64,000 nt of DNA, from NCBI GenBank assembly GCA_028023455.1, contig JAQFVV010012423.1, positions 2,559,273 to 2,623,272 on the forward strand, read 5' to 3'. Of the stretch, positions 36,210 to 48,349 are shown in pieces. How positions within the stretch are numbered: position 1 is the stretch's first letter; every line of letters begins with the position of its first letter. The position numbers were made by a program, and so were the translations under genes. This DNA is from Epiperipatus broadwayi. Its lineage: Eukaryota > Onychophora > Udeonychophora > Euonychophora > Peripatidae. Under the pieces are notes generated by a model. The model was not told where the DNA came from and searched no databases. It saw nothing but the letters and a program-made list of their open reading frames with translations.

Positions 36210-37570
36210 CATCATTTATGGTAATGCAGGGTCTACTACTTCGCCAATGCCTGGCATATTAGTTGTAATAACTCCCAGTATATATATGTTTTGTATTTAT
36301 TAAATCTAATGAATAATTCTAGAAAATCACATTTCTTTGAGAGTCGCCAGAGTTCTTTAGTAAATGTTGGTAATGTAGGGCCGAGTCAGAAATCTATTTA
36401 AATCTCATCATAATCGTTTATACAGTATACATGTGTTACGTTTTAGAGACGTGATGACCCATTCTGCCGTGAAATTTCCGGATTCTTCAGGGTTGAAATT
36501 AACCCCAGTCGTCCTACACAAGCGGGCATAATGGGTGATCCCGTGGGATTTGACAATGTCATGTAGCCAGCCGGCAAATTGCGACACGTACCGCTTGTCC
36601 CTGGTTATGCTTATGTGACACCTTACTTCGTCGGGTCGAGGCAGAGACCAGCCCGACATTCTTATAAACCCATTCGCGGCATTGCAGTTTCAATATACTG
36701 CCATTCCATATCGCCTTTCTAAAGCGTACCACATGTTCCTTTACTCAATTCTATTATTCTATATATCACTCCGCCTCTGTATTATCTTCGTAATTCACTC
36801 TCAAATAAATGTTTGCCCTTAGTTATAAATAAATATTTTAATTAAATAAATATATGTCTGCCATTACTCTTATAACCCATACTTTAGACTCTTGCATTGC
36901 AAAGGTATAAATCCCTCCAGGCATGCATTAGAAATACTTACTCGAGAATTTTAGGTAGCTAGATTACGCCTTCAAATAAGTGAATTCCTTTTGTAAACAT
37001 TACAGTATCGGAAATGCCGCTACTGAAATCCTCAATATAAAATAATGTCTAAATAAATAAATGTATTTTTTTAAAATATAATCATGTCACAAATTCCGCT
37101 ACTGAAGCTTTGAATCCCTAAAATATTATTAGTGAATGATTGTCTTCTTAAAATGTATTAATAAATAATTTTAAACTATATGTCTGCAGTTACGTTTCAT
37201 TTATTCGATACCCATTCTATATAATATTTCCTCGATTATGTAAATATGAATGTTTAATTAATATTAGTTTGATTATTGGCTAACTCAAGAATAAAATCAT
37301 GAGTCTCTCGCATATCCCTGACCACCGTGCCTAAGGAAATATTTACTAATGTCGCATCAGATGCATTGTTTCGTGGATTGTATTGTGGAACCGATAAACT
37401 ATGTTAGAACTCAGTACCATGGGTGGCTTCGCTACTCGATGGTGCTGCTGTTCTGTATGGTGGTCGAATTCTGCACTATGTTTACGAGTCACACATTTTC
37501 TGACCGTTACACTATTAGCAGATTAAAAGACAAATTGAAGACTTTAAATTTTTAAATTAGCAAAATGATA
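36210..37570. other. CpG-richer, less AT-rich block
   Basis: Besides the 36408-36659 frame, two imperfect copies of a segment around ccgctactgaa occur near 37014-37075 and 37090-37140. Near 37352-37510 a plus frame reads VASDALFRGLYCGTDKL and, after one stop, NSVPWVASLLDGAAVLYGGR. An overlapping frame from ATG 37349 to 37555 gives 68 residues with less natural composition. The local base composition suggests a sequence of different age or origin from its flanks. Confidence 0.35.
36408..36659 (-). CDS. Unidentified 83-residue frame in a GC-richer block
   Basis: The minus-strand frame starts at ATG 36659-36657 and stops at 36408. It reads MSGWSLPRPDEVRCHISITR, then YVSQFAGWLHDIV, HGITHYARLCRTTGVNF and NFTAEWVITSL. 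It is open for a further 10 codons upstream of the ATG, to a TGA. Composition and codon use are unlike any nearby frame: it is rich in G, R, W and H, with CpG-containing codons, in a block near 50% G+C by eye within a window of far lower G+C. This could be an exon, a foreign or viral fragment, or part of a transposon gene. I do not recognise the family. It has no signal peptide or membrane segment. Confidence is for its being, or having been, protein-coding. Confidence 0.4.
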   Translation of the reverse strand: MSGWSLPRPDEVRCHISITRDKRYVSQFAGWLHDIVKSHGITHYARLCRTTGVNFNPEESGNFTAEWVITSLKRNTCILYKRL

Positions 37571-38800
37571 TAATTTGTTTTGAAGCTCAAATATGTATAC
37601 ATATAAATTATATTCTTCCTAGTAAAAAAAAAGTCAATAACATCTTCAAGAGTTTTGGAATCTAAGCAAATTCTTACCCGGGTAAAACAAAAGATGATAT
37701 TATCCAATCATGATATAACTATTTTTGTACAAAAAAAATTAATAACCTCATCATAATATTAACTTTATTCTCAATCCATTTTTGTTTTCACATCTTTTCT
37801 TCTTGTGATAATTGTTTTACATATTTATATTATGCATTAGGTATCTAATTTATCAGTAATGTGTTATGTTCTAATGTAAATTATATATTATTGCATTTTT
37901 CTTATATTATATGAAAATCTTTATATAATATATAAAGTTGTTGTTAAAATAAGTGAAAATATCAAGTATTTATTGATCTATTTTATTTTATATTTAAATT
38001 TATTTTTCTAATATAGATCACTCCTATTATGAAACATTTCTCTACTTTCATAACACCACAATATTAATTTAAATACATAGATAGATCTTTAATAAATGAA
38101 ATCTATGACCATCCTCTTATAATCTCAAAAAAAATAAAATAAATATAAAATTCAATATATAATTATACATGCAAATAAATATCCATCTTGTTTCTTTAAA
38201 TTTATTCATACAGAGTTGTTACCAAGATTCTTGAACTTTTTAACTTGGAGATCAAATGCAAGCAAAATGAATAAAAATCTGTAAACAGCAACCATGTTGA
38301 TAGTACTATATTGACAAGTATATTATTAAGTTTTAAAACCATAACACATAAATATAAATGTGTTTTTTTTCAGCAATTTTTATTTTATTTTGCTTAAAAT
38401 TTTTAAAAAGTTTTATAATGCTAATGCTCATGTTATTACTGTTACCAATACTGATTGTGAGTATTTTAAGTTTCCATTAGAATAATTTTATTCAATGCTT
38501 ACTAGGAAAAAATTATGGAACATTATTTACAAAGTTTTTCTGCACCCTAACAACAGATACATCTGTGTTGAATTTGATAATACCATATAAAAAGATTTAT
38601 TTAAAAACAATTTCTTTAAATGACAAGTTGTTGTGTTACATTAATATTGGTAAGGCCTCTGTTGATTAATGGACTAATTAATAAATTGTTACTTTGATTT
38701 CAATGATACTGATCTTCTATTTCTGCTTAATAAGTTTAGAACCATTTTAAACTTCAAATACTTGCTTCAGAAAAGGGATAGTGTTACAATATTATCCAAC
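37571..38800. other. AT-rich non-coding DNA
   Basis: No feature was recognised. Confidence 0.6.
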
Positions 38801-39029
38801 AAAGCCACATTTAATATACTATTTAAGAAAGGAATTTTGCCAACTGACATCCCAACTCTTCAAGTCACTAATTAATTCTTCTTTAATAATACCTTTTAGA
38901 GAAGTTTCAGCTTAATGTTTCTATTGCAAAGCAAGAACTTATATTGTTAAGAATTGCCCTTAAAGATTTTGTCAGCAGGAGAATATGAAAATATCAAAAA
39001 GTCATTAATGTTTCAAAAATTTGTCACAG

Positions 39030-39598
39030 TCTATTTTCCAACAATTACCTATACCTACTCATGGGAATTCTTATACTTCTGACATTTCACCATCTTCAAC
39101 AATTGATGCTTGTCTTATATAGCAATCTATGTTCACGGATTATGAAACTGATTCTACAATGGTTCATGCCTCTTCCTTGGAAAATGGTGCTGATAAATTT
39201 ACACCAGTTGAAACGCCTAAGAAGTAGAAAAAAAACTATAACCTTGGTTCTGATCCTGATGTCATTCCTGAGTTTAAATCTGACTAAAAAACTATGAAAT
39301 CTGAGTTCCTGGCAGCTACTATAGGGGCTCTTAAAAAAGGAAAACATTAATTAAAGATAACCCTTTTCTGAAATCCAGTATGCCTAGAGATTATCATTGG
39401 TTGAGACAGGCATTGGCTACAGTTGTGTCCTTATCACCAGAACAGAAGGTATTCTTTGGAGTGGACAATAATAAGGGTGGACCCAAGATACAAAAGGTTA
39501 CTAATGGTTTTTCTGATCCAGCTATAGCTGGTGGTGTCAAATTTACTATGAACTGTAATTTGCCTCTCATTGAGAGTGAGTCTTCCAACATAGAATGA
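39030..39598 (+). pseudogene. LINE ORF1-like remnant
   Basis: One frame gives FTDYETDSTMVHASSLENGA, DKFTPVETPKK and NLGSDPDVIPEFKSD with single stops between. From about 39380 a second frame continues for 72 codons (MPRDYHWLRQALATVV ... GGPKIQKVTNGFSDP) to a stop at 39596-39598. Its place just upstream of an endonuclease remnant and its charged, soluble character suggest the RNA-binding ORF1 of a LINE. No zinc knuckle or RRM could be identified. It could also be an unrelated gene fragment. Confidence 0.35.
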
Positions 39599-39912
39599 AA
39601 TCTTGGTTTTTGCTTTATAGTATATTTGCTATTGCTTTTATTTTTGCTTATTAAGAATATTTTACTCTAAATATAATTTTTTATTTATGTAAATTGCTCC
39701 TCAGGTTTTTTTTTATGTCACATTTGTTTTTGATTTATGCAATTGCTTGTTTTTATACCACATTCCTATTCTTATGCATTGTCTTATTTCTATGTTCCCC
39801 TGTATTGTCTGTATATCTCTGCTCCTTAGATTATGTTGCCTTTTTATTAATTGTTTTTTAGTCTCTGAATATTAAGCTGCCTATCTTCTTTTCTATTGAA
39901 ATTGTGTAATTT

Positions 39913-40604
39913 ATGCATCTAATTATTACCAGTATCAATGTGATGGGTATGAACTCTCTCAAACAGCTCTTTGCTATCAGCAATTGTATCTCTCAATTGT
40001 TTCTCACATTACTTTCTTCTCAGAGACTAAACTTAATACATGTTCTGATATTGATATTGTTAGATATCTTGGGAAATTGTTTTTTTTTTCAGTTTTCCAC
40101 TTCCAGTAAACCAGTTGCAGGGGTTGGAATTTTAATTCATGATAAAGCATCATTTGACTCAACATATATGTCTTGATTAAAATATGATTGTCATTACCGT
40201 TCATCATCCTGCCTGTACAGTCAACCTTAATTATTTTTGTTTATATAACAGACCAACTCTTATACATTAACCTATATGCCATATTATCATATTCCTTCAT
40301 CCAATTCTTTTCCTACTCTCCTTTTGTTGACTTTAATAAGCCTTATAATGATTTTTTAGCTAAATACATTCACCTTATTAATGGTAAACTTATGAGTGGT
40401 GAAGGTTTTTCCTCCAGTAATACCTTCTCTTTCTACATTTTAAAATTTTCAACTCTTGTTGATCTTTTATTTTATTCACATGATCTGCACTTTGTTGATA
40501 ATCTGTATTTGATAATGATCTTCATGCTTAAGGCTACATCTCCAGAGGCAATAATTTCAGAAATGTATATTAATTTTAAGAAGATTGATATTCTTTGTTT
40601 ATAA
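39913..40604 (+). pseudogene. LINE endonuclease remnant
   Basis: The frame beginning near 39913 carries ITSINVMGMNSLKQL, matching the SxNVxGLN start of LINE endonucleases. After a frameshift comes ITFFSETKLNTCSDIDI, in which the E of the SETKL motif is the catalytic glutamate. Then SSKPVAGVGILIHDKASF follows, and after another shift the VDFNKPYNDFLAKY stretch corresponds to the GDFN motif, with G replaced by V. The 138-codon frame 40188-40604 holds this last motif but not a continuous domain. The fragment cannot be active. Confidence 0.6.
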
Positions 40605-41399
40605 CCTACTGTAGTATGGTCTCTTTATCAATATTATCGAATTGGTCAGTAGACCTTACAATGATAAAAAACAAATCACCTACAGTTTTAGTTAAGGAAC
40701 TTGATTATATTAATTTCAAATTGAAAGGTATTTTTTGTAACCCTGCTGCTGTTTCTTCTATTATGTCTCTTAAGCACAAATATAAGCAAACTAAATCTAT
40801 TCTGGCTAATTATCTTTCTACTAAAGGACCAAAGTCTTCTTAGCTCAAACTCATAACTGGTCAAAATGGTATATCCACTAGTCTCGTTATAAAGCTAAAA
40901 AGGTTGTTTCTTCTTCATTTATTGTAGATAAATATTTCTGCACAGAATTCAACATGTTACCTTCTAATTTTAATTATTTCAAATCTAAGTTGCAAATCCC
41001 AACTGCTCTGAACTCTCAGATTTTTTTTTGGTGAAAGATATCATGGTCATGATATTATAAAGTCTGATATTATGCTTAAGTTGAAATCTTTACCTGATAA
41101 CATTCATCCTGGTCTGGATCTCATGCAATTCCTAAACACCTTTCCTTGAATATTAGCTTTTTACAGTATCACTCATCATGAACTTGCTTGACTTTCTTTC
41201 TAAGCAAATTTATCATATTATTAAGCTGTGTTAAGTTTCCTTATTTCCTTTTACCAAGAAAAATATTATTCCCTCCCCTATTAATAATCTTCATCATATC
41301 TCTATGTCACATTTACTTATCAAAATCATTGAATACAGTATTAAGGATAAGACATAGCCTACTAATCCAGCCTTCCATCTTAAAATATCAGTTTTCTAA

Positions 41400-42160
41400 G
41401 AAGGGTGCTTCCATTTGATGCTATGACCCTGTTTAAACTTGTTATTGACCAAGTTAGAACCACTAGAAAAGTTTGACACATAGTAGTTTAATTTTATATT
41501 TCATCAGCTTTGATTCTCTCCCTATTGACATTCTCATTGAATTATGACAATTTCATAACATTAATGTTCCCATTCTCTACATTTTAGCTAACCTTCTAAT
41601 GAATAGATAATTTTTTATCATTCTTAATTGTAAAGTTACACATTGATTCAAGCCCCATAAGTCCATTCTACAGGGTTTCTCATTGAATGCTTTGTTTTTT
41701 TACTAGTTATATAAATCCACTGCTTCTAGAATTACAGGCAATACTTCCTGGGTATAATCAAGCATATATAATTAATGGATGCTCTTGCTATTTTTCTCCT
41801 TTGTAAGAAGTACTTTTCTTTATTTATTTCAATTATGCAGAACACTATAAATTTCAGTTTAACGTTAATGACTCATCCATATGAAGCATACTTTTATGTA
41901 ATAGTGTTTCCTCTTCCTTTACTGCTCCCTCTCATAACTTTCTTGAATTTTCTATTTATAAGTCTATGTATGCTATGAGAACATCTATTCAGAATTCTAT
42001 CCTCATGTCTGCTGAAAATATAACTAAGTCATTGTCTAAAACATAACTCCCCCCATCATGCAAAAAAACTTTTTTATCAATATCTTATTTTTCCAAAAAT
42101 GATTTTTTTATGTCCATTATTAACTACACTAAGGCTTTCAAAATGATTAATTAATTGCAA
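41400..42160 (+). pseudogene. LINE reverse transcriptase remnant
   Basis: Across several stops the plus strand reads LVIDQVRTTRKV, then FDSLPIDILIEL near 41510 (motif A, normally AFDS), INVPILYILANLLMNR, and KSILQGFSLNALFF near 41662 (motif B, normally GxxQGxxLSPxLF). The catalytic YADD box is not preserved: the expected place reads INGCSCYF. Downstream pieces FSIYKSMYAMRTSI and IINYTKAFKM are LINE-like but uncertain. It follows the endonuclease remnant in the correct order and strand. Confidence 0.55.
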
Positions 42161-42200
42161 TCACTATTAGAACCTTACAGAAACATTACACAGCAATGGT

Positions 42201-44436
42201 CTCTCTCTTCACTCAGTCTTAACATTTTATTTTCAGAGATTATTTGATACTATTTTTTAAATTGTCTCTGCTTACCCTAACATTAAAATTTGTTCTAGTC
42301 ACCACAACTGATAAATCTCCATCAAGTAAAATTATTTTTTGTCAATTCTTAATTAAATACATCTTATATTGATATTATTAATCGTATTCTCTAAAAAAAT
42401 ACTCTTGTGGAAGGCTTACAACATGGTTCATAATGCTAATCAACCCCTATCATCTATATTTCTTTTTACTATCACCCAATAAACAGATAATAAAAAATTC
42501 AAATTCTGGTATCTGAAACCAATATACCTTTATTTTCTTATCAAAACCAATTTAGAAGCTGTCCTGCTAGTCATTTCTTATCACAGAGAATGGCACATAT
42601 TAATATTGACCCTTTTTGTTTCCTTTGTCACAAGTCTGAATAAACAATACACCATTTTCTGTTCTAGTATCCTGCTCTTTTTATTTATAAAAATAACATT
42701 GAGTCAATTACTAGATTGTATTGTTCATCTATCTCTACTTTAATTGATAGCACTAAAAGAGGCCTTATTACTATTTTTTATGTTTACAATTTTATTCCTA
42801 AGATGCCATTTTTTCTTGAACTCTACATCTAGAAAACTACAATCACTGTTTTCATTGACAATGCTACTTGAAACCTGGTCTCACTTCCAAACACATTATA
42901 ACTCGATTTTTTTTATGCCTGAATTATTTATTTACAAAATATACCTGTTGTAATTTATACACCATTGAATTTGATTATTTTTGATGATAATCTACAAAAT
43001 ATCCAACTGAACTTCAAACCTTTTTTTTTTTTTGGAGGTTTGTAAAATAATTTTTTGTTTAATAAAATTATTCGTTTGGGTTTTTTTTTTTATTATTCTT
43101 ATTTCGTATTCTTACTATTTTAAAAAGTAATTTTAAACAGAATTTCTATACCACGATCTGCAACAAACAGATATTTTCATAATAAATTCACTTAAAGTAA
43201 ATAATTAATTAAAAGTTGGGTTAATAAAGCTGTTTTAAACTTCTAATTCAGATTATTTGAACAAATCACAGAAATCAATAAACTGATTTGCTAATCTTTA
43301 CTTTTAGTATAAAAATAATATTACCTTAACTCCTTCAAAACAGCAAACATTTATTTTCAATAATAGAGTATTATTTATTAATGATAATGGTTTTAAATAA
43401 ATTTATCTCAGTTAGGTGGAACAAAAAAAAAGATTAAGTAATAATGATATGTTATTTTTTAAAATATACAGTGTCTATTACTTAAATCCACTTTGTTCAA
43501 AGTAGTGTATATAATATATTTCTTTAATACATGTTTACACAGATTGTAATGTAGCTAAATGCAAAATAGTAAAGAAATTGACTCTTGGACTTTTAATATA
43601 CACATTTCTCGATTTCTCATTAAAATTCTATAATATTTTTGAAAGATTAAATGCAATATCTTTTAAAATCAAAATTATCGTACAAAGGAGATTAATAATG
43701 AATTTAATTTCAACAACAGTCCATTCACCTATATAGTTGGTAGATTGTACACAATGATAACTAAGAAAGCAATATTTGGTCTACAGTACATGATATCATT
43801 AAAATCTACTCCAAGATATTTTTACAATGCAGAGCAATTAACTACTCAATGTAACAACATTGTGAACACCTCAAATACTTGATTTATTTGTCTAAATTTA
43901 CTACCCATATAACAGTATAAATCACAGACAGAAATAGATTCATTTTAGTTTTGCTTTGTAGATTAATTGTGATACTAGAAGGCATCACATTCAATACAGG
44001 CAATGCTTGAAAGATGATCTCTTCAAAACATTATGTGTTTTTTTACTAATATATAATTTGAATATTATCTACATTCTTGGCATTTTTTCTATTATTTAAA
44101 TCAAATAAGATAATATTAAATTTTAAAATGATACACTTAATACAATATGATGGTATGAAAAAGGAATAAAAAAATTTCTTTTTAACTTACTTATTAATAT
44201 TTATTACCAACTTTTGTAACTAAATTCATCATTATTTTTTTAGTATACTGAATTTAATAACTTATATTAGTAGAAGCTTTACTCATTATAATATTTTATG
44301 CCCTGTGTACATACTCTGGAGCAACTGTAACAATGTGATTATGTGTTCATGCAACCATTTTTTTATTGTTATCTGCACTAAACATCACATGATCACTATT
44401 CCTTATGTTAGCACATATCTGTTATTAAAACAGGAA
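42201..44436. other. AT-rich non-coding DNA
   Basis: The first few hundred bases may still be LINE-derived, but I cannot align them. Otherwise there are only poly-T tracts near 43021 and 43081. The isolated word actaaacatcacatgatcac near 44378 matches the hairpin arm at 20189. Confidence 0.5.
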
Positions 44437-44689
44437 AAACTCTACATTTATTAGTGTCACTCAGTGCCAATCAGAGTAATCAATGGTTGACATAAGGCTT
44501 GTGCATAAAATCCCTATCTAGGTGCTGTACTATCAGATCCAAAGCTCATCACTGACAAAGACCACAAGCCAGAAACTAGTCTGGAGATATTGGATGAGCA
44601 GGAACTAAATGGGGATTTTACACACAAGCCTTCTGGTGTCCATTGATTACTCTGGTTGGCACTGAGTGGCAATACTGTATGGAGAGTTT
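44437..44689. repeat. Fold-back element, family C copy 2
   Basis: Arms of about 85 bases are reverse complements: actcagtgccaatcagagta, atcaatggttgacataaggc and tgcataaaatccctat pair with ggggattttacacacaagcc, tctggtgtccattgattac and tctggttggcactgagtgg. The central part contains accacaagccagaaactagtctgg, shared in reverse with 19795-19975. It has no coding potential. It lies about 310 bases upstream of the RTE insertion. Confidence 0.75.
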
Positions 44690-45010
44690 GCCTGCTTATT
44701 TTTATATGCCTAATTTTTTCCCCACTTCATTTTCAAACTTGTTATGATTTGACATTCTACTTTTTTGGAAATTAGAAGAGAATACACACATAATTTTCAG
44801 TAAATGATTATGGTGATTAGTTTGACATTTACTTCATTTGGTTTACTATTTATATTTTATGAGTTAAAATTACATTGTTATTAAAGATTATTTGAAGTAT
44901 TGTTAAAAAAATATTGAATAGGGAGTAGGAAAATAGATGACATTATATACTAAATATTGATTATAATGAAACAATAATCAATGTGTGTGTGTATATATAT
45001 ATATATATTG

Positions 45011-45028
45011 GCTGCAGAAAGGAGTATG

Positions 45029-45069
<41 letters not shown>

Positions 45070-45392
45070 TGCAGAAAGGAGTTTGCTATTAACTGAAAGG
45101 AGACCCTTTGATTCCTCTTGGAGGCCTTAAAGGAACCGAGCAGGGCAAATTCCTAATGTCCACTCCATATGTTCTTGTCGTTGCAGCTGTTATTACTATG
45201 TGATTATTCATATAGTATATGAACATGGATGGGCTGCTCACCAACACGCATTAGCCAGCGTGGTGAGTTTATTGGCTTTTTACCTCTGAGTTTAAGATCA
45301 AGAAACACCATGGTCTTTCTTCTCAGTGCCTGATAAGGCAGAATGAATGTTTGTGTAAATGATAAATATTTTTCCAATACATATATACAATT
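45011..45392 (+). other. 5' leader of the RTE element, with duplicated start
   Basis: The 20-base start ggctgcagaaaggagtatgc occurs at 45010 and, with one change, at 45067. A (TA)n microsatellite (about 45031-45066) separates the two. The rest is markedly less AT-rich than the flanks (aaaggaaccgagcagggcaa, caccaacacgcattagccag). In RTE elements the internal promoter lies in this region. Two partial starts suggest 5' monomer repetition or an insertion of a new copy onto an old one. Confidence 0.65.
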
Positions 45393-48349
45393 ATGACAGA
45401 CAAAAATAAAGCATGGCCCTTATTCCCAGGAGGCTGTAAAGTCACAAACCAAGGCAGCGGTTGGTGGCCGAAGGCGGAGGGTGCTAAGAATCCCCTGATT
45501 GTGGACCCAGGCTACCATTTGATGACGACTTTTTATTTAGGTACTTACAACTGCAGATCACTTTCAAGTGAAGGAAGATTGCAAGAATTAGAAGAAGAAC
45601 TGTCTTATATTAAATGGGACATTATTGGACTTTGTGAAGTTAGAAGAAAAGGAGAAGAAACAATTGATTTAAAAAGTGGACATATACTCTTTTATAAAGG
45701 CACACATATTGGAAATACAAGTGGAGTAGGATTCATTATAAATAAAAAGTGGAAGAACAATATTGTGGAGATTGATGGTGTATCGGACAGAGTGGCAAGA
45801 TTAGTTATACAACTTAATAGCAGATACCAAATGCAGATAATTCAGGTTTATGCCCCAACAAGTTCTCATAGTGATGAAGTAGTAGAAGATTTTTATATGG
45901 ATGTACAAAAGGCTTTTGATCAGAGTAAACAACATTTTCAAATTGTTATGGGAGACTTTAATGCTAGAATTGGTAGACAAATGAAAGATGAAATTGCTGT
46001 AGGTAATTTTGGTTATGGTAATAGAAATGAGAGAGGACATAGACTTGTGGAGTTTGCAGAAAAAGAAAAACTTTATATTATGAATTCATTTTTTGAGAAA
46101 AATGTTAAAAGGAAATGGACATGGAAGCATCCAAATGAAGGTACAGCAGAATTGGATTATATTTTGACTAACAGAAAATACATATTTCAAGATTGTAATG
46201 TTCTTAATAAATTTAACACAGGAAGTGATCATTGATTAGTAAGGTGTAAGTTATGTGTTAATGTAAACTAGAGAGACAAAAATTATTAAGAAAAACAATA
46301 TTTACAGTTGATATTCCTAATCTTCAGAAACATTCTAATGAATTTAAATTAGAATTTACAAATAGGTTTCAAGTGTTAGGAGATTTTGAACATGATTCAG
46401 ATTTGAATGAAATTAATATGAAAATAACTGATACACTTTTAAAAACTGCAACAGACATAGCTGGTAGAAAAAAGCAGCAATTGACTAATAAAATTTCTAC
46501 TGAGACTAGAGAATTTATGAAGAAAAGAATGAATATGAAGATATACAAAAATGATGTATTAAAAAGAATTGAATATCTCGAATTTTGTAAAATGGTACGG
46601 AAAAGAGTTGTAAATGATATAAGAAAGTATAACTGTGAAATAGCAAGGAAAGCTGTAGAAGAAAATAAAAGTCTCAAAAATGTTAAACAACATTTTGGTA
46701 TTGGTAGGAAATTTATATCTGCAATAAGAAAAAATGATGGAATTATTACTAAAAAGAGAGATGACATCATGAAATTGGTAGAAGATTTTTATCAAGAATT
46801 ATATAGTAATAAAGAACAAGTACCTCCTATATCTATTACATCTTCCGAATTGCCCAGAATTTTAAATGAAGAAGTGAGACATGCAATTAAGTGTATGAAG
46901 AAAGGAAAGGCTCCAGGAAATGATGGAATTATAATTGATATATTAAAAGAAGCAGGTGAAGAAATAGAAACAATTTTAGCAAAGTTATATAACAAATGTC
47001 TAAATGATAAAGATGTACCGGAAGATTGGAAGAATGCAGTAATAATATTAATATTTAAAAAAGGTGATAAAGAAGATATTAGAAATTACAGACCTATCAG
47101 CCTTTTATCAGTTTTATATAAACTTTTTGCCAAGATAATTACAACTCGTCTACAGAGTACTTTGGATTTCCATCAACCAAGAGAACAAGCTGGATTTAAA
47201 AGTGGTTTTAGTACAATAGATCATATCCATGTATTGAGAGAAGTCATAGAAAGGACAAACGAATATGAGTTGTCATTATGTTTTGGATTTGTAGATTATG
47301 AAAAGGCATTCGATTCTATACACATTACTTCAGTGATTAAAGCATTGGATCATCAAGGTATAGATCCAGGATATTATCATATTTTAAAGAATATTTATAA
47401 AAATGCAACAGCAACAATTAGATTACATAATGATACTGGAAAAATCAACATTGAGAAAGGTGTAAGACAAGGTGACTCCATATCTCCAAAACTCTTTACA
47501 GCAGTGCTGCAAGAAGTATTTTGTGGATTAAAATGGGAAACTAAAGGAGTGAAAGTAAATGGAGAGTATTTAAGTCATTTAGATTTCGCAGATGATGTAG
47601 TTGTTTTTGCAAATAATGCTTCAGAGCTGCAGGAAATGTTGCAGGAGTTAGCAGATGAAAGTAGAAAAGTAGGACTAAAGATAAATGTTAAAAAGACTAA
47701 AGTAATGTTTAATCGATTTGCTCAAAATATGAAAATAAAGATTGATTATGAAGAATTAGAAGAAGTTAACAGTTACAAATATCTTGGTCAGATTATTAAT
47801 ACAGATGGAAACATAATGGAGGAAATTAATCATAGAATTAAACTTGGTTGGAGTGCTTTTGGTAGAAATAACTTGATACTAAAAGGAAATATGCCTATGT
47901 GTTTGAAAAGGATGGTTTTTAACAAATGTGTTTTACCAGTTCTTACTTATGGATCTGAGACTTGGACACTTAATAGAAGAGCAATACAGAGACTTCAGAC
48001 CACTCAAAGGAGTATGGAGAGATGTATGTTGGGAGTAACAAGAAGAGATCGAAAACACAATGTATGGGTAAGACAACAAACAGGTGTTACTGACCTTATT
48101 GAAAAAATTAAAAGATTGAAATGGAGTTGGGCTGGACATATTGCTAGAAGAGATGATAATAGATGGACAATTGAAATTTTAAACTGGATTCCAAGAGATT
48201 GTAAAAGACCCAGAAAGAGACCACATGTGAGATGGATGGATGAAATAAGAAAATGTGCAGGAGTGTTGTGGAGAAGAGAAGCTAAAGATCGGAGAAGATG
48301 GATTAAACTTGGAGAGACCTACATCCAGCAGTGGATTGATAATGGTTGA
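45393..48349 (+). pseudogene. RTE endonuclease/reverse transcriptase, two lesions
   Basis: The ATG at 45393 opens a 280-residue frame with an apurinic-type endonuclease: TYNCRSL (N53), GLCEVRR (E82), QVYAPTS, GDFNARIG (D188, N190), DYIL at about 255-258, and SDH at 278-280. Directly after SDH a TGA (46233-46235) stands where family members usually carry Arg, consistent with a CGA to TGA change. About 30 bases later the frame slips by one near 46263-46266, apparently through a single-base loss. It then stays open to 48349. The reverse transcriptase motifs are intact: [10 protein letters not shown] near 47287, RQGDSISP near 47464 and FADDVVVF at about 47584. The C-terminal region has the usual [15 protein letters not shown] and a final QWIDNG. 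The total is about 985 codons, normal for RTE. A shorter frame read from 46373 begins with GTG, not ATG, and is not a separate gene. The product would copy its own RNA at a nicked target site, but this copy is disabled. Confidence 0.9.

Larger units (their letters stand above)
38800..42200 (+). mobile_element. Heavily decayed LINE (non-LTR retrotransposon)
   Basis: Broken pieces lie in the order expected of a two-ORF LINE on the plus strand. An ORF1-like region at about 39030-39598 reads TDYETDSTMVHASSLENGA and, in another frame, FGVDNNKGGPKIQKV. An apurinic-type endonuclease follows from 39922 (ITSINVMGMNS, FFSETKL, VAGVGILIH, and VDFNKPYND near 40330). A reverse transcriptase region at about 41400-41760 reads FDSLPIDILI ... 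SILQGFSLNALFF. Stops and frameshifts occur every few tens of codons. I cannot assign the clade reliably; L1/Tx1-like and jockey/CR1-like are both possible. The ends are not visible. Confidence 0.6.

Noticed and set aside
40188-40604. 138-codon ORF as an independent gene
   Set aside because: It starts within a broken LINE endonuclease and mixes several decayed frames.
45801-46040. Minus-strand ORFs over the RTE gene (also 46369-46995, 47933-48139 and 48179-48439)
   Set aside because: They are antisense shadows of the RTE coding sequence with no independent features.
46373-48349. A separate 658-codon gene starting at 46373
   Set aside because: The first codon is GTG and the frame is open further upstream. 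It is the second half of the RTE gene, separated from the first half by a stop and a 1-base slip.
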